Below are positions 1-5,293 of a stretch of 5,293 bases of DNA, in pieces. Position 1 is the stretch's first letter; each line of letters opens with the position of its first letter. The translations under genes were made by a program, and so were the position numbers. The notes below the pieces were generated by a model. It saw nothing but the letters and a program-made list of their open reading frames with translations. It was not told where the DNA came from and ran no database searches. The stretch lies in NCBI GenBank assembly GCA_021801945.1, contig JAKABE010000033.1:1-5293 (forward strand), in the 5' to 3' direction. The stretch is from Acidobacteriota bacterium. Its GTDB lineage: Bacteria > Acidobacteriota > Terriglobia > Terriglobales > Acidobacteriaceae.

Positions 1-592
1 CATGAACCACCCCGCCCTGCCGGCACCGCGACTCGCGGATCATGGCGTAAATCCCGAAGACGATCAAGCCGAAAAACGTTGCCGCCAGAAACGCGACGAG
101 ACCTTGCATCTCCGTCCCGAAACACGCTACCTCCGCCGCCGCCAGCCAGACGAGGGCGCAAGCGAGCTGCATCTTCCATCGCAAGATCAGACCAGAGGCC
201 CCGTTGGCAACCGCCAGCATTGAACCCGCAATCGCCAGGGAAACGTGGTTGTCGATTCTGCCGCTATATCCCAGCGAGAACATGAGCACAAACAGAGCGA
301 TACCCATCGTCATCCAGATCGACCCGATTGCTCGCCCCATCACGGTGCGCGGATGATTGCGCACCCTGCGGCTCGACGCGATCCCTGTCACTACGCCGGC
401 TGCAATCATCGTCACAGGCCACGCGAATGCACTCCGGTCCAGAGCCGACCAGGCAAACGCGACATAATAGGCGACTCCCCACAACACGAAGGACCAGCCC
501 CAGTTTCCGCTCACCCGCCGCCCCTCGGCGATCATGGTTTCGATGAGCCTCAGGCGCTCCTGCAACTCATGGTTTTCCATGTTGTCCGTCAT
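1..592 (-). CDS. Six-helix integral membrane protein of unknown function, 3' end cut off by the window
   Basis: Reading the minus strand from ATG at 592 gives 197 open codons that run off the left edge. The start is well supported: a full GGAGGTG Shine-Dalgarno lies 8 bases upstream, and a TTGACA promoter lies further up. The first 30 residues are polar and probably helical (MTDNMENHELQERL...), followed by about six hydrophobic stretches near residues 31-50, 56-73, 90-109, 117-137, 143-158 and 163-184. Short basic loops follow several of them (SRRVRNHPR, RWK, RESR). The protein should sit in the inner membrane; no catalytic motif is visible. I do not recognise a named family. Similar small membrane proteins in Acidobacteria are, from memory, sometimes encoded beside a small winged-helix or PadR-type regulator, which would lie beyond the left edge here; that is inference. 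The coding call rests on the long open frame, the membrane pattern and the start signals. Confidence 0.85.
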   Translation of the reverse strand, partial: MTDNMENHELQERLRLIETMIAEGRRVSGNWGWSFVLWGVAYYVAFAWSALDRSAFAWPVTMIAAGVVTGIASSRRVRNHPRTVMGRAIGSIWMTMGIALFVLMFSLGYSGRIDNHVSLAIAGSMLAVANGASGLILRWKMQLACALVWLAAAEVACFGTEMQGLVAFLAATFFGLIVFGIYAMIRESRCRQGGVVH

Positions 593-600
593 CCTTATGT

Positions 601-607
601 CACCTCC
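601..607 (-). promoter_or_regulatory. Strong Shine-Dalgarno of the membrane protein gene
   Basis: The minus strand reads GGAGGTG, followed by 8 bases and then ATG at 592. This near-perfect match to the 16S rRNA tail fixes the start at 592 rather than at the second ATG (580). Confidence 0.88.
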
Positions 608-613
608 GTGATT

Positions 614-637
614 GATTTTCTCGACACGGGAGAAATC
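614..637 (-). promoter_or_regulatory. Predicted hairpin in the 5' untranslated region of the membrane protein gene
   Basis: On the minus strand GATTTCTC (637-630), a 7-base loop and GAGAAAATC (622-614) can pair over 8 base pairs with one bulged A. The hairpin would lie wholly in the leader, ending 6 bases before the Shine-Dalgarno. It has no following T run, so it is not an intrinsic terminator. It could be an mRNA structure or a DNA operator half-site pair; the function is unknown. Confidence 0.4.
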
Positions 638-650
638 CACTATTAAGAGC

Positions 651-679
651 ACTCTATTATATAGAGCTTCAATTGTCAA
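651..679 (-). promoter_or_regulatory. Sigma-70-type promoter of the membrane protein gene
   Basis: The minus strand shows a perfect TTGACA -35 box at 679-674. Two -10 readings are possible. TAGAGT at 656-651 lies at the ideal 17-base spacing, giving a start near 644 and a leader of about 52 bases. A perfect TATAAT at 661-656 lies only 12 bases from TTGACA; with it the partner would be a weak TTCTCT (684-679) at 17 bases. The region is clearly richer in A+T than the flanking genes. The gene is therefore likely to be transcribed from its own promoter and not only by read-through from the TPR gene. Confidence 0.75.
652..666. repeat. Perfect palindrome over the -10 region, candidate operator
   Basis: The minus strand reads CTCTAT-ATA-ATAGAG, two 6-base arms around a 3-base centre, covering both candidate -10 boxes. 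A second small dyad, AGAG-TG-CTCT, overlaps its downstream arm (655-646). A repressor bound here would block RNA polymerase. The binding protein is unknown. The size resembles operators of small winged-helix dimers, but that is inference. Confidence 0.45.
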
Positions 680-726
680 GAGAAAATCGACGTCGCATTG
701 AGGGTTATTAACTTTCTTTTCATCAA

Positions 727-2880
727 TCAGTTACAGAAGTTTCCCAATGCGGCTTCAAGCCTTCCACATCCTCTTTCCGGAGGGTGCCAACTGGTTTCAA
801 TCTGGCCAAGCACCCGCTCCAGAACCACGGCCCAATCCCCTGGAAGGCACTGCCGGGACAGCTTTGCCGAAGGGTACCAGGGACTGGTTTCAAGCTCCTC
901 CATCCAGCGCCAATCGGCCAAATGCGGCAGCAAAATCCACACCGGTTTGCCCATGGCCCCGGCCAGATGTGCGATGCAGGTGTCCGTCGTGACCACCAGA
1001 TCCAGAGTCGCCACCAGCGCCGCCGTCTGAGCCAAGTCCCGGTCGCGGCTGGACCCATCCCATACGAAGACATCTTTCGGCAGTTCCGCCAATTGTTCGG
1101 CGGCCTCGCCCTTCTGCAGAGAGATCCAGGTTGCCTTCACGGCGCGGAGCAGCGGCGTGAGCGTCCGGAGTTTCATCGACCGCAAGTGGTCGGCCTTGTA
1201 GCCCGGATTTCCCGCCCACGCAATCCCCACACGTGGGCCCGGCCCCACATTCGGGAACTGTATCCGTTTCTGCCAAGCCTCCACCGGATCAGAGCCCAGG
1301 TAAGGCCCATCCCACGGAACTGTCGCCGTCGTGGTTCCAAAGACTGCCGGCAGACTCATCAGCGGACATTCCAGATCGAATCTCGCGTCCTTTTCTGTCT
1401 CATGTCCGCCCATCGTCACGACCTCTGTGCATCCAGCGCGCACCACTGCAAGCGACCGCAGGAGCCGCTCCACCGGCGCTTGCACCTCCAGCACCGGCAC
1501 GCCTCCCCGCGCCGCAACCAGCGCTGCGTACCGGCAGAACTGGATCGTGTCGCCCAGTCCCTGTTCGGCGTGAAGCAGCACGCGCTCTCCGGCGAGCGCC
1601 TGGCCGTTCCAACGCGGTCGCCGGAAGCGTCTCGGCTTCCTGTGCACCTCGCGGAACCGCCAACGCGCCTCATACCCGGCCCAACCGCGCTCCCAATCGC
1701 CTAGCCGCAGCCGCGTCAGCGCCAGGTTGTACTGTGCGCCGGCGTGGGAGGGATCGTCTTCAACCGCCTGTTCGTGGGCCTTCAGCGCCTCGTCCATCCG
1801 CCCCAAATCCAGCAGCGAATTGCCGCGGTTCGACGCCGCCGCCCGGCTGCCCAGAGCTTGAGCCCGCTCGAAGAGCGCGATCGCCTCGGTGAACCGCCCC
1901 TCCCTGTGCAGGAGAATTCCCTGCATGTTCAAGGCTTCATCGTGATCGGGATTGCGCACCAGCGCCCAGCGCAGCCACGCCCAAGCACCCGCCAGATCGC
2001 CCTCCGCCGCGCGGAACTGGCACCATGCGACCAGCGTCTCCACCTGGTTGGGGTTCAGCTCGAAGGCCTTGCGCAGGTACGCCTCCGCCTGGGCCGGCCG
2101 CTTTCGCTGCCGCTCCAGCATCGCCAGATTCACCCAGCCCGAGACCAGATCCGGCCGTAGCTCAATTGCCCGCCGCAGAGCCGCTTCAGCGTAAAAGTCG
2201 TCGGCTACGGCGGACTCCCGCAGCAAATTGCCCAGGTTGACCCATGCCGCTGCGAAGTCCGGCCGCAAGGCGATCGCCCGCCGATAGCGCGCTTCGGCTT
2301 CTTTCGTCCTGTCCAGCTTGGCGAGCACGAATCCAGCCGCGAAATGACCTTCAGACAAGCGCGGTTCTAGGACCAATGCGTGTGTGTAATACTCCAGAGC
2401 CTCCGCATTCCGCTCCATCTCCGCCAGCGCGTTTCCCAGGCCCATGTGCGCGGCCACCATTGCCGGGCGTCGTTCGAGCGCCAGTTCGAACTCGCGCACT
2501 GCCTCTTCTGCCCGACCCACAGCGATCTTCAGTTCGCCCAGCCCGATGCGCGCCAGCGCGTCTAGCCCACCCAACCGTATGGCCTGGGCATAGGCTTGTT
2601 CCGCCTCTTCAAACCGTTCGCTGGCCTTGAGCGCCTGGCCTAGAGCCACCCAGGCCGCTCCCATCCATGGCGCGGCGGATACACCCGCCACGGCCATCTT
2701 GACCGCGGCCGCTACTTGCCGGCTTGCCAGCGCCACCAGGCTCATGCCCACCAGCGCCTCCGGATTGCGCGGATCCCGTTCCAGCATGCGCTGATAGCCG
2801 CATGCGACCTCGCTGAGCCGGCCTGTGAACGTCTCTTCGCAGCACTCTTCCGGGCGCGGGATTTTGGCTATGACGGACAT
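727..2880 (-). CDS. TPR-repeat protein with C-terminal GT9-like glycosyltransferase domain
   Basis: The 717-residue protein has two parts. Residues about 20-395 form about 11 tandem TPR units of roughly 34 residues with typical signatures (for example AEARYRRAIALRPDFAAAWVNLGNLL). Residues about 396-695 form a domain like family 9 glycosyltransferases: WERGWAGYEARW at the junction, HAEQGLGDT near 437-445, a D-x(4)-H-L-A motif with D633 and H638 matching the nucleotide-sugar site of heptosyltransferases, then LLPHLADWRW near 650-659 and SPWYPSAKLSRQ near 666-677. There is no signal peptide, so it probably acts in the cytoplasm, transferring a sugar to a protein or glycan; donor and acceptor are unknown. 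I chose ATG at 2880, with GGAG 11 bases upstream. GTG at 2892 is in frame, adds four residues and has no well-placed Shine-Dalgarno; a stop at 2961-2959 rules out earlier starts. The gene lies about 199 bases downstream of the GT2 gene, with no clear promoter or terminator between. The family is sure, the substrate is not. Confidence 0.93.
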   Translation of the reverse strand: MSVIAKIPRPEECCEETFTGRLSEVACGYQRMLERDPRNPEALVGMSLVALASRQVAAAVKMAVAGVSAAPWMGAAWVALGQALKASERFEEAEQAYAQAIRLGGLDALARIGLGELKIAVGRAEEAVREFELALERRPAMVAAHMGLGNALAEMERNAEALEYYTHALVLEPRLSEGHFAAGFVLAKLDRTKEAEARYRRAIALRPDFAAAWVNLGNLLRESAVADDFYAEAALRRAIELRPDLVSGWVNLAMLERQRKRPAQAEAYLRKAFELNPNQVETLVAWCQFRAAEGDLAGAWAWLRWALVRNPDHDEALNMQGILLHREGRFTEAIALFERAQALGSRAAASNRGNSLLDLGRMDEALKAHEQAVEDDPSHAGAQYNLALTRLRLGDWERGWAGYEARWRFREVHRKPRRFRRPRWNGQALAGERVLLHAEQGLGDTIQFCRYAALVAARGGVPVLEVQAPVERLLRSLAVVRAGCTEVVTMGGHETEKDARFDLECPLMSLPAVFGTTTATVPWDGPYLGSDPVEAWQKRIQFPNVGPGPRVGIAWAGNPGYKADHLRSMKLRTLTPLLRAVKATWISLQKGEAAEQLAELPKDVFVWDGSSRDRDLAQTAALVATLDLVVTTDTCIAHLAGAMGKPVWILLPHLADWRWMEELETSPWYPSAKLSRQCLPGDWAVVLERVLGQIETSWHPPERGCGRLEAALGNFCN

Positions 2881-3079
2881 GCTGGCCGACACTCCGCGGC
2901 TGCGCTCTGCGCGCGGCCGTTCCCTCCCCTTGCACCTTAGGCGCGCCCGCGCCTGCGCTCAACCGGCAAGGCGCAGAATTGTCCGACCTCCACAAGAGCC
3001 AATTCCCGATTTGTTTCGGGGCTTCTATTTGGGACGCCAGGGCGACATCCGGCAAGCTCGAATCGGCTCGCCCACAGCG

Positions 3080-4057
3080 TTACCGGCCGGTGTTCTGCCA
3101 GTTCGTCAGCCGTTCGGTGCTGAACCGCCCGCGCATCTGGTTCGCCGCGACCAGCCAGGGAACGGCGACGGAGAAGACAAGACGGGCCGCAATGGCCACC
3201 GCGCCAAAGCGCCGAAGATGCCGCCAGTCGCGGTGAAAGGCAAACCACGACTCGATTGCAAGGACCACCAGCAGGGGAACAAAAGTCCAGCGCAGGCCGG
3301 CAAGCGCCAGAACCTGCAGGGCACATCGGGCCGCATTGCGGAAGAGGCGGGCTTTGCGAATGCCGGCCTGTCCGTCGCTGATGGCATAGCGCGCCATCTG
3401 CCGGCAAGCCATGCGGAAGGAGTTTTGGGGGCGGTAGATGGCCTTTGCGTTGGTCGCAAAGGCCGGGGCAGTGTGCCGGCGCGCAGCGGCGTCAAACTGC
3501 GTGTCCTCTCCCACGAGGACCGACTCCGGAAATCCTCCGAGGCGCTTCCACAAGGTCTTGGTGAAGGCCATCGACCGGGCCGTGCAGGACTTGGTGGGCT
3601 CATCGGCAGCGAGCCTGATGCTGAAGAAGGGCGCCGAGGCCAGATCCCACACCGTGTAGTTTCCGGGCTCGAGGTTCTGGCGCGTGCCACCGAGCGCATA
3701 TTCGGCCTGTCCGCGAACCAGCGGCGCCGTCAGGTTCGCCAGCCAATCGGGGGCATAGGTGCATCCGGCATCCGCACAGGCGATGATCTCCGATTTGGCC
3801 GCGGCGATGGCCACGTTCCGTCCTCGGGAGACCGGCCCCGCCGAGTGCTTCAAGTTGCAGGTCTCGTCGCGGATAGCCACCAGACGCGAGTCGCGCGCCT
3901 GGGCCGCAACCAACCACTCCCAAGTCCCGTCGGCCGATCCGCCATCCACCACGATCACTTCCGCCGCCGGCGGAACCTGTTCGAGCAGGCTGGGCACGGA
4001 TCTGCCAATCTCCTGGACCTCGTTGAGGACGGTGATCACGATGCTCAGAAGCGGCAT
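3080..4057 (-). CDS. Family 2 glycosyltransferase with hydrophobic C-terminal region
   Basis: The 325-residue protein starts with a GT-A fold: MPLLSIVITVLNE, then VVDGGSADGT with D38 and D43 (nucleotide binding), SRGRNVAIAAA near 77-87, and CADAGC near 94-99, where D96-A-G98 takes the place of the usual metal-binding DxD. A GED motif at 183-185 supplies the likely catalytic base region, and Q220-x-x-R-Y224 matches the QxxRW motif of processive or membrane-linked GT2 enzymes. Two hydrophobic stretches near 245-272 and 284-305 probably anchor it to the inner membrane with the catalytic domain in the cytoplasm. It should transfer a sugar from an activated donor to a lipid-linked or surface glycan; the sugar is unknown. 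The open frame extends upstream to TTG at 4120, but the conserved MPLLSIVITVLNE begins at ATG 4057, as usual for the family. No Shine-Dalgarno precedes it, and the -10-like box just upstream fits a leaderless mRNA. It follows the regulator gene by 126 bases. Confidence 0.92.
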   Translation of the reverse strand: MPLLSIVITVLNEVQEIGRSVPSLLEQVPPAAEVIVVDGGSADGTWEWLVAAQARDSRLVAIRDETCNLKHSAGPVSRGRNVAIAAAKSEIIACADAGCTYAPDWLANLTAPLVRGQAEYALGGTRQNLEPGNYTVWDLASAPFFSIRLAADEPTKSCTARSMAFTKTLWKRLGGFPESVLVGEDTQFDAAARRHTAPAFATNAKAIYRPQNSFRMACRQMARYAISDGQAGIRKARLFRNAARCALQVLALAGLRWTFVPLLVVLAIESWFAFHRDWRHLRRFGAVAIAARLVFSVAVPWLVAANQMRGRFSTERLTNWQNTGR

Positions 4058-4063
4058 GGAGGA

Positions 4064-4069
4064 AGTATA
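4064..4069 (-). promoter_or_regulatory. Candidate -10 box for a leaderless glycosyltransferase mRNA
   Basis: The minus strand reads TATACT, five of six matches to TATAAT, then TCCTCC, then ATG at 4057. With standard spacing the A of the ATG would be the transcription start. No good -35 box lies 16-18 bases upstream, so the call is weak, but it would explain the absence of a Shine-Dalgarno. Confidence 0.35.
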
Positions 4070-4149
4070 GCGTCCGGTTCGAAGTTCGACTTTCGCAATG
4101 CCCGGCGCACGTAGGAGCAAGGCACCATCAAGCGGGCAGGCCGCCGGTA

Positions 4150-4177
4150 CTGAGGAGTGAGGACTGTGAACTGGGAA
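4150..4177. repeat. Four degenerate tandem heptamers between the regulator and the GT2 gene
   Basis: On the plus strand the units are CTGAGGA, GTGAGGA, CTGTGAA and CTGGGAA, roughly CTGNGRA, directly abutting each other. They start 6 bases past the regulator's stop codon. Heptamer short tandem repeats of this sort are known between genes in cyanobacteria and, from memory, similar ones occur in Acidobacteria. No function is evident, and no further copy was noticed elsewhere in the window. Confidence 0.6.
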
Positions 4178-4183
4178 CAGCTT

Positions 4184-4897
4184 CTATGCTGTGAGGCGCT
4201 CAAGCTGTTCAGGCTTGGCGATCGTCAGGCTGGCGCCTTTGACGATGATCCACTGGTCGCGGCGAAACTGGTTCAGCAGGCGCGTCACCGTCTCCCGCGA
4301 GGTGCCGGCCATGTTGGCGATCTCTTCGTGGGTGAGCGCCATGGTGAACTTAATCTCCGGCTTGCCGTTCGCCGCCGCGCGGCCCCAATCCAGCAGGAGG
4401 CGCGCCAGCCGTCCCGCCGCAGAACCGGAGAGCGCCAACCGCTTGGCGTCATGAAACACGGTGAGGTACTCGCTGGAGAGCGCCTGCGCGGCATGCATGC
4501 TGGCGATACCGTGACGCCCCAGGAACTCAACGAACTCCTGCTTGCGCACAGTCTTCACCTGGCAGGGCTCGATGGCCTCGGCGGAAACTTCATGTGGCAC
4601 ATTGGCCAGCACTGCACTCAGTCCCATCACGTCGCCCGGCCCGGCAATCTTGAGGATCATCGTCTTGCCGTCGCGCGAAGTGGAGGAGATCTTCACTTGC
4701 CCGAAGCAGATCACAAAGACGTTGCGCGCCGGGTCACCCTCAGAAAAGAGCTTGGCTCCGCGCGCGTGGCTCATCATGATTCCAATCTTGTCGTAATCCG
4801 CCAACGCCTCGGGCGAGAGATTGCAGAACATGCGCAGATGGCGATGCTCGCAATTCAAACAGTCTTCCTGCTGGTGAGGGGAATGGAATGAACCCAT
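4184..4897 (-). CDS. Crp/Fnr-family transcriptional regulator with N-terminal cysteines
   Basis: The 237-residue length and layout fit the family: a cysteine-bearing N-terminus (C13, C16, C25), a cyclic-nucleotide-type beta-barrel near 26-135 (EGDPARNVFVICFGQVKIS, PGDVMG), a dimer helix near 136-165, and a winged helix near 165-237 with the recognition helix SRETVTRLLNQF at 200-211. The effector is open. The Arg-Ser pair that holds cAMP in E. coli CRP is not seen (HEVSAEA instead), so cAMP is unlikely. C13-x2-C16-x8-C25 recalls the FeS-binding cysteines of FNR, but spacing differs from FNR (x2, x5), and C112 aligns by eye with CRP C92, three residues short of FNR C122. R201, E202 and R206 match the DNA-reading residues of CRP, so a TGTGA-like half-site is predicted. 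ATG 4897 has AGGA 5 bases upstream. Targets are unknown; the downstream glycosyltransferase genes are candidates by position only. Confidence 0.94.
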   Translation of the reverse strand: MGSFHSPHQQEDCLNCEHRHLRMFCNLSPEALADYDKIGIMMSHARGAKLFSEGDPARNVFVICFGQVKISSTSRDGKTMILKIAGPGDVMGLSAVLANVPHEVSAEAIEPCQVKTVRKQEFVEFLGRHGIASMHAAQALSSEYLTVFHDAKRLALSGSAAGRLARLLLDWGRAAANGKPEIKFTMALTHEEIANMAGTSRETVTRLLNQFRRDQWIIVKGASLTIAKPEQLERLTA

Positions 4898-4899
4898 AC

Positions 4900-4919
4900 T
4901 TGTCCTGCTGTGCAGTCAA
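4900..4919. promoter_or_regulatory. Imperfect dyad over the regulator's predicted transcription start
   Basis: The plus strand carries TTGTC-CTGC-TGT-GCAG-TCAA: the core CTGC/GCAG is perfect and the outer TTG/CAA pair continues it with a one-base offset. It covers about -3 to +18 relative to the predicted start at 4917 and includes the Shine-Dalgarno. Self-repression by the encoded regulator is possible, but the site does not match the usual 14-16 bp Crp or Fnr consensus. Confidence 0.3.
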
Positions 4920-4923
4920 TTAA

Positions 4924-4929
4924 AGTATA
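4924..4929 (-). promoter_or_regulatory. Candidate -10 box of the regulator gene
   Basis: The minus strand reads TATACT, the same hexamer as before the GT2 gene, placing the start near 4917 and a leader of about 20 bases that contains AGGA at 4906-4903. No recognisable -35 box lies at 16-18 bases, so the promoter would be weak or activator-dependent. Confidence 0.4.
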
Positions 4930-5293
4930 ACTCATTTCCGAAAACGCCACTCCCGCTCCCGGCGCTTTGGCCCTTTCTGATCCGGACTTGGGCCGTGGCT
5001 GCATAGTTCGGTGGCGGGGCTCGGCCGGGTGCGGGTCAGGAGAGCCGCACTACAGCCGGCCGGGAGACCGGCGCTACAAATGGCTTCCGTCACGATCTTC
5101 AAATATTGCTACGAGATGAGGCGGATGCGGCGGGAGGCCGTGGCATTGCCCCTCGCCGATGCCTCCTGGCACCGAACACGAATCCTTGGGAGGGATAGCT
5201 ACGGTGGTCCGGCGGAATATGGAATGACGCGGGAAGGTCCGGCGCTGCCTACGTGGCCGCTGCCGCATTGCCCGGCCGGCGCGTGCGGGACTT
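4930..5293. other. Region without a convincing gene upstream of the regulator
   Basis: Apart from the palindromic repeat at 5041-5078 no feature stands out. From 5080 the plus strand is open to the edge for 71 codons starting MASVTIFKYCYEM, and the minus strand is open from the edge to a TAG at 5076-5074; the two overlap. Neither has a Shine-Dalgarno in view, neither is recognised, and both are rich in arginine and proline as expected from random GC-rich sequence. The minus frame could be the tail of a gene entering from the right, with its stop inside the repeat. The part from 4930 to 5040 shows only short open frames. Confidence 0.5.
5041..5078. repeat. GC-rich palindromic intergenic repeat (REP-like)
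   Basis: A 5-base stem GCCGG (5059-5063) and CCGGC (5068-5072) encloses the loop GAGA, a GNRA tetraloop in RNA of the plus strand. It is flanked by two near-identical octamers, GCACTACA (5047-5054) and GCGCTACA (5071-5078). From memory, sequences of the form GGCCGGGAGACCGGCGCTAC recur many times between genes in some Acidobacteria; only one copy is in this window, so repetition cannot be shown here. Confidence 0.5.

Noticed and set aside
245..646. 133-codon open frame on the plus strand
   Set aside because: It overlaps the membrane protein gene, which has a strong Shine-Dalgarno, a promoter and six hydrophobic helices, and it reads through that gene's promoter region.
784..1704. 306-codon open frame on the plus strand
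   Set aside because: It is antisense to the GT9-like domain; the product is rich in Arg, Pro and His and has no domain.
3034..3055. Possible terminator hairpin after the GT2 gene (GGACGCC / GGCGACATCC)
   Set aside because: The stem is broken by unpaired bases, the loop is tight, and no T run follows on the minus strand.
4075..4092. Direct repeat GTTCGAA / GTTCGAC before the GT2 start
   Set aside because: The two 7-base copies are too short and too close to the expected background of TTCGAA in GC-rich DNA. They lie inside the alternative TTG-started frame and match no known site.
2825..4114. 429-codon open frame on the plus strand
   Set aside because: It is antisense to the GT2 gene and to the start of the TPR gene, both of which have clear family motifs. 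The product is arginine- and glycine-rich with no recognisable domain, as expected of an antisense frame in GC-rich DNA.
4058..4183. Fnr or Crp box before the GT2 gene
   Set aside because: Only half-sites are present (TTGAT near 4129-4125 and TTCACAG near 4170-4164 on the minus strand). No partner half stands at the right distance.
4157..4891. 244-codon open frame on the plus strand
   Set aside because: It lies almost exactly antisense to the Crp/Fnr gene, which is certain. The translation shows no motif and starts inside the heptamer repeats.
4851..5004. Short minus-strand frame from ATG 5004 that overlaps the regulator's start
   Set aside because: It has no Shine-Dalgarno, would be about 50 residues long with no recognisable feature, and its start lies upstream of the predicted promoter.

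Overview
The window is GC-rich bacterial DNA in which all four recognisable genes lie on the minus strand, so transcription runs from right to left. Gene content (a Crp/Fnr regulator with N-terminal cysteines, a TPR protein fused to a GT9-like domain, and a small polytopic membrane protein) together with a GCCGG-GAGA-CCGGC intergenic repeat is most reminiscent of Acidobacteriota, perhaps the Solibacter/Bryobacter group. That assignment comes from memory and by-eye likeness, not from a search.

In the direction of transcription the layout is as follows. (1) 4898-5293 has no convincing gene. It holds a GC-rich palindromic repeat near 5041-5078 and, next to the regulator gene, a -10 box and an imperfect dyad over the predicted transcription start. 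(2) 4897-4184 is a Crp/Fnr-family regulator. (3) 4183-4058 is a spacer with four degenerate heptamers and a -10-like box placed as for a leaderless mRNA. (4) 4057-3080 is a family 2 glycosyltransferase with a hydrophobic C-terminal part. (5) 3079-2881 is a spacer with no clear signal. (6) 2880-727 is a 717-residue protein with about 11 TPR units followed by a GT9-like glycosyltransferase domain. (7) 726-593 is an AT-richer spacer with the best promoter in the window and several inverted repeats. (8) 592 to the left edge is a six-helix membrane protein, cut off by the window.

The two glycosyltransferases suggest a role in surface or secreted glycan synthesis, or in protein glycosylation. The regulator may be a local or a global one; no Crp/Fnr box was seen in front of the other genes, so control of the neighbours is unproven. 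The spacers of 126, about 199 and 134 bases argue against one tight operon, and the last gene clearly has its own promoter. I see no mobile element, CRISPR array, RNA gene or defence system, and no multi-gene system that I can call new. The best leads are the cysteine pattern of the regulator and the promoter architecture at 593-700.
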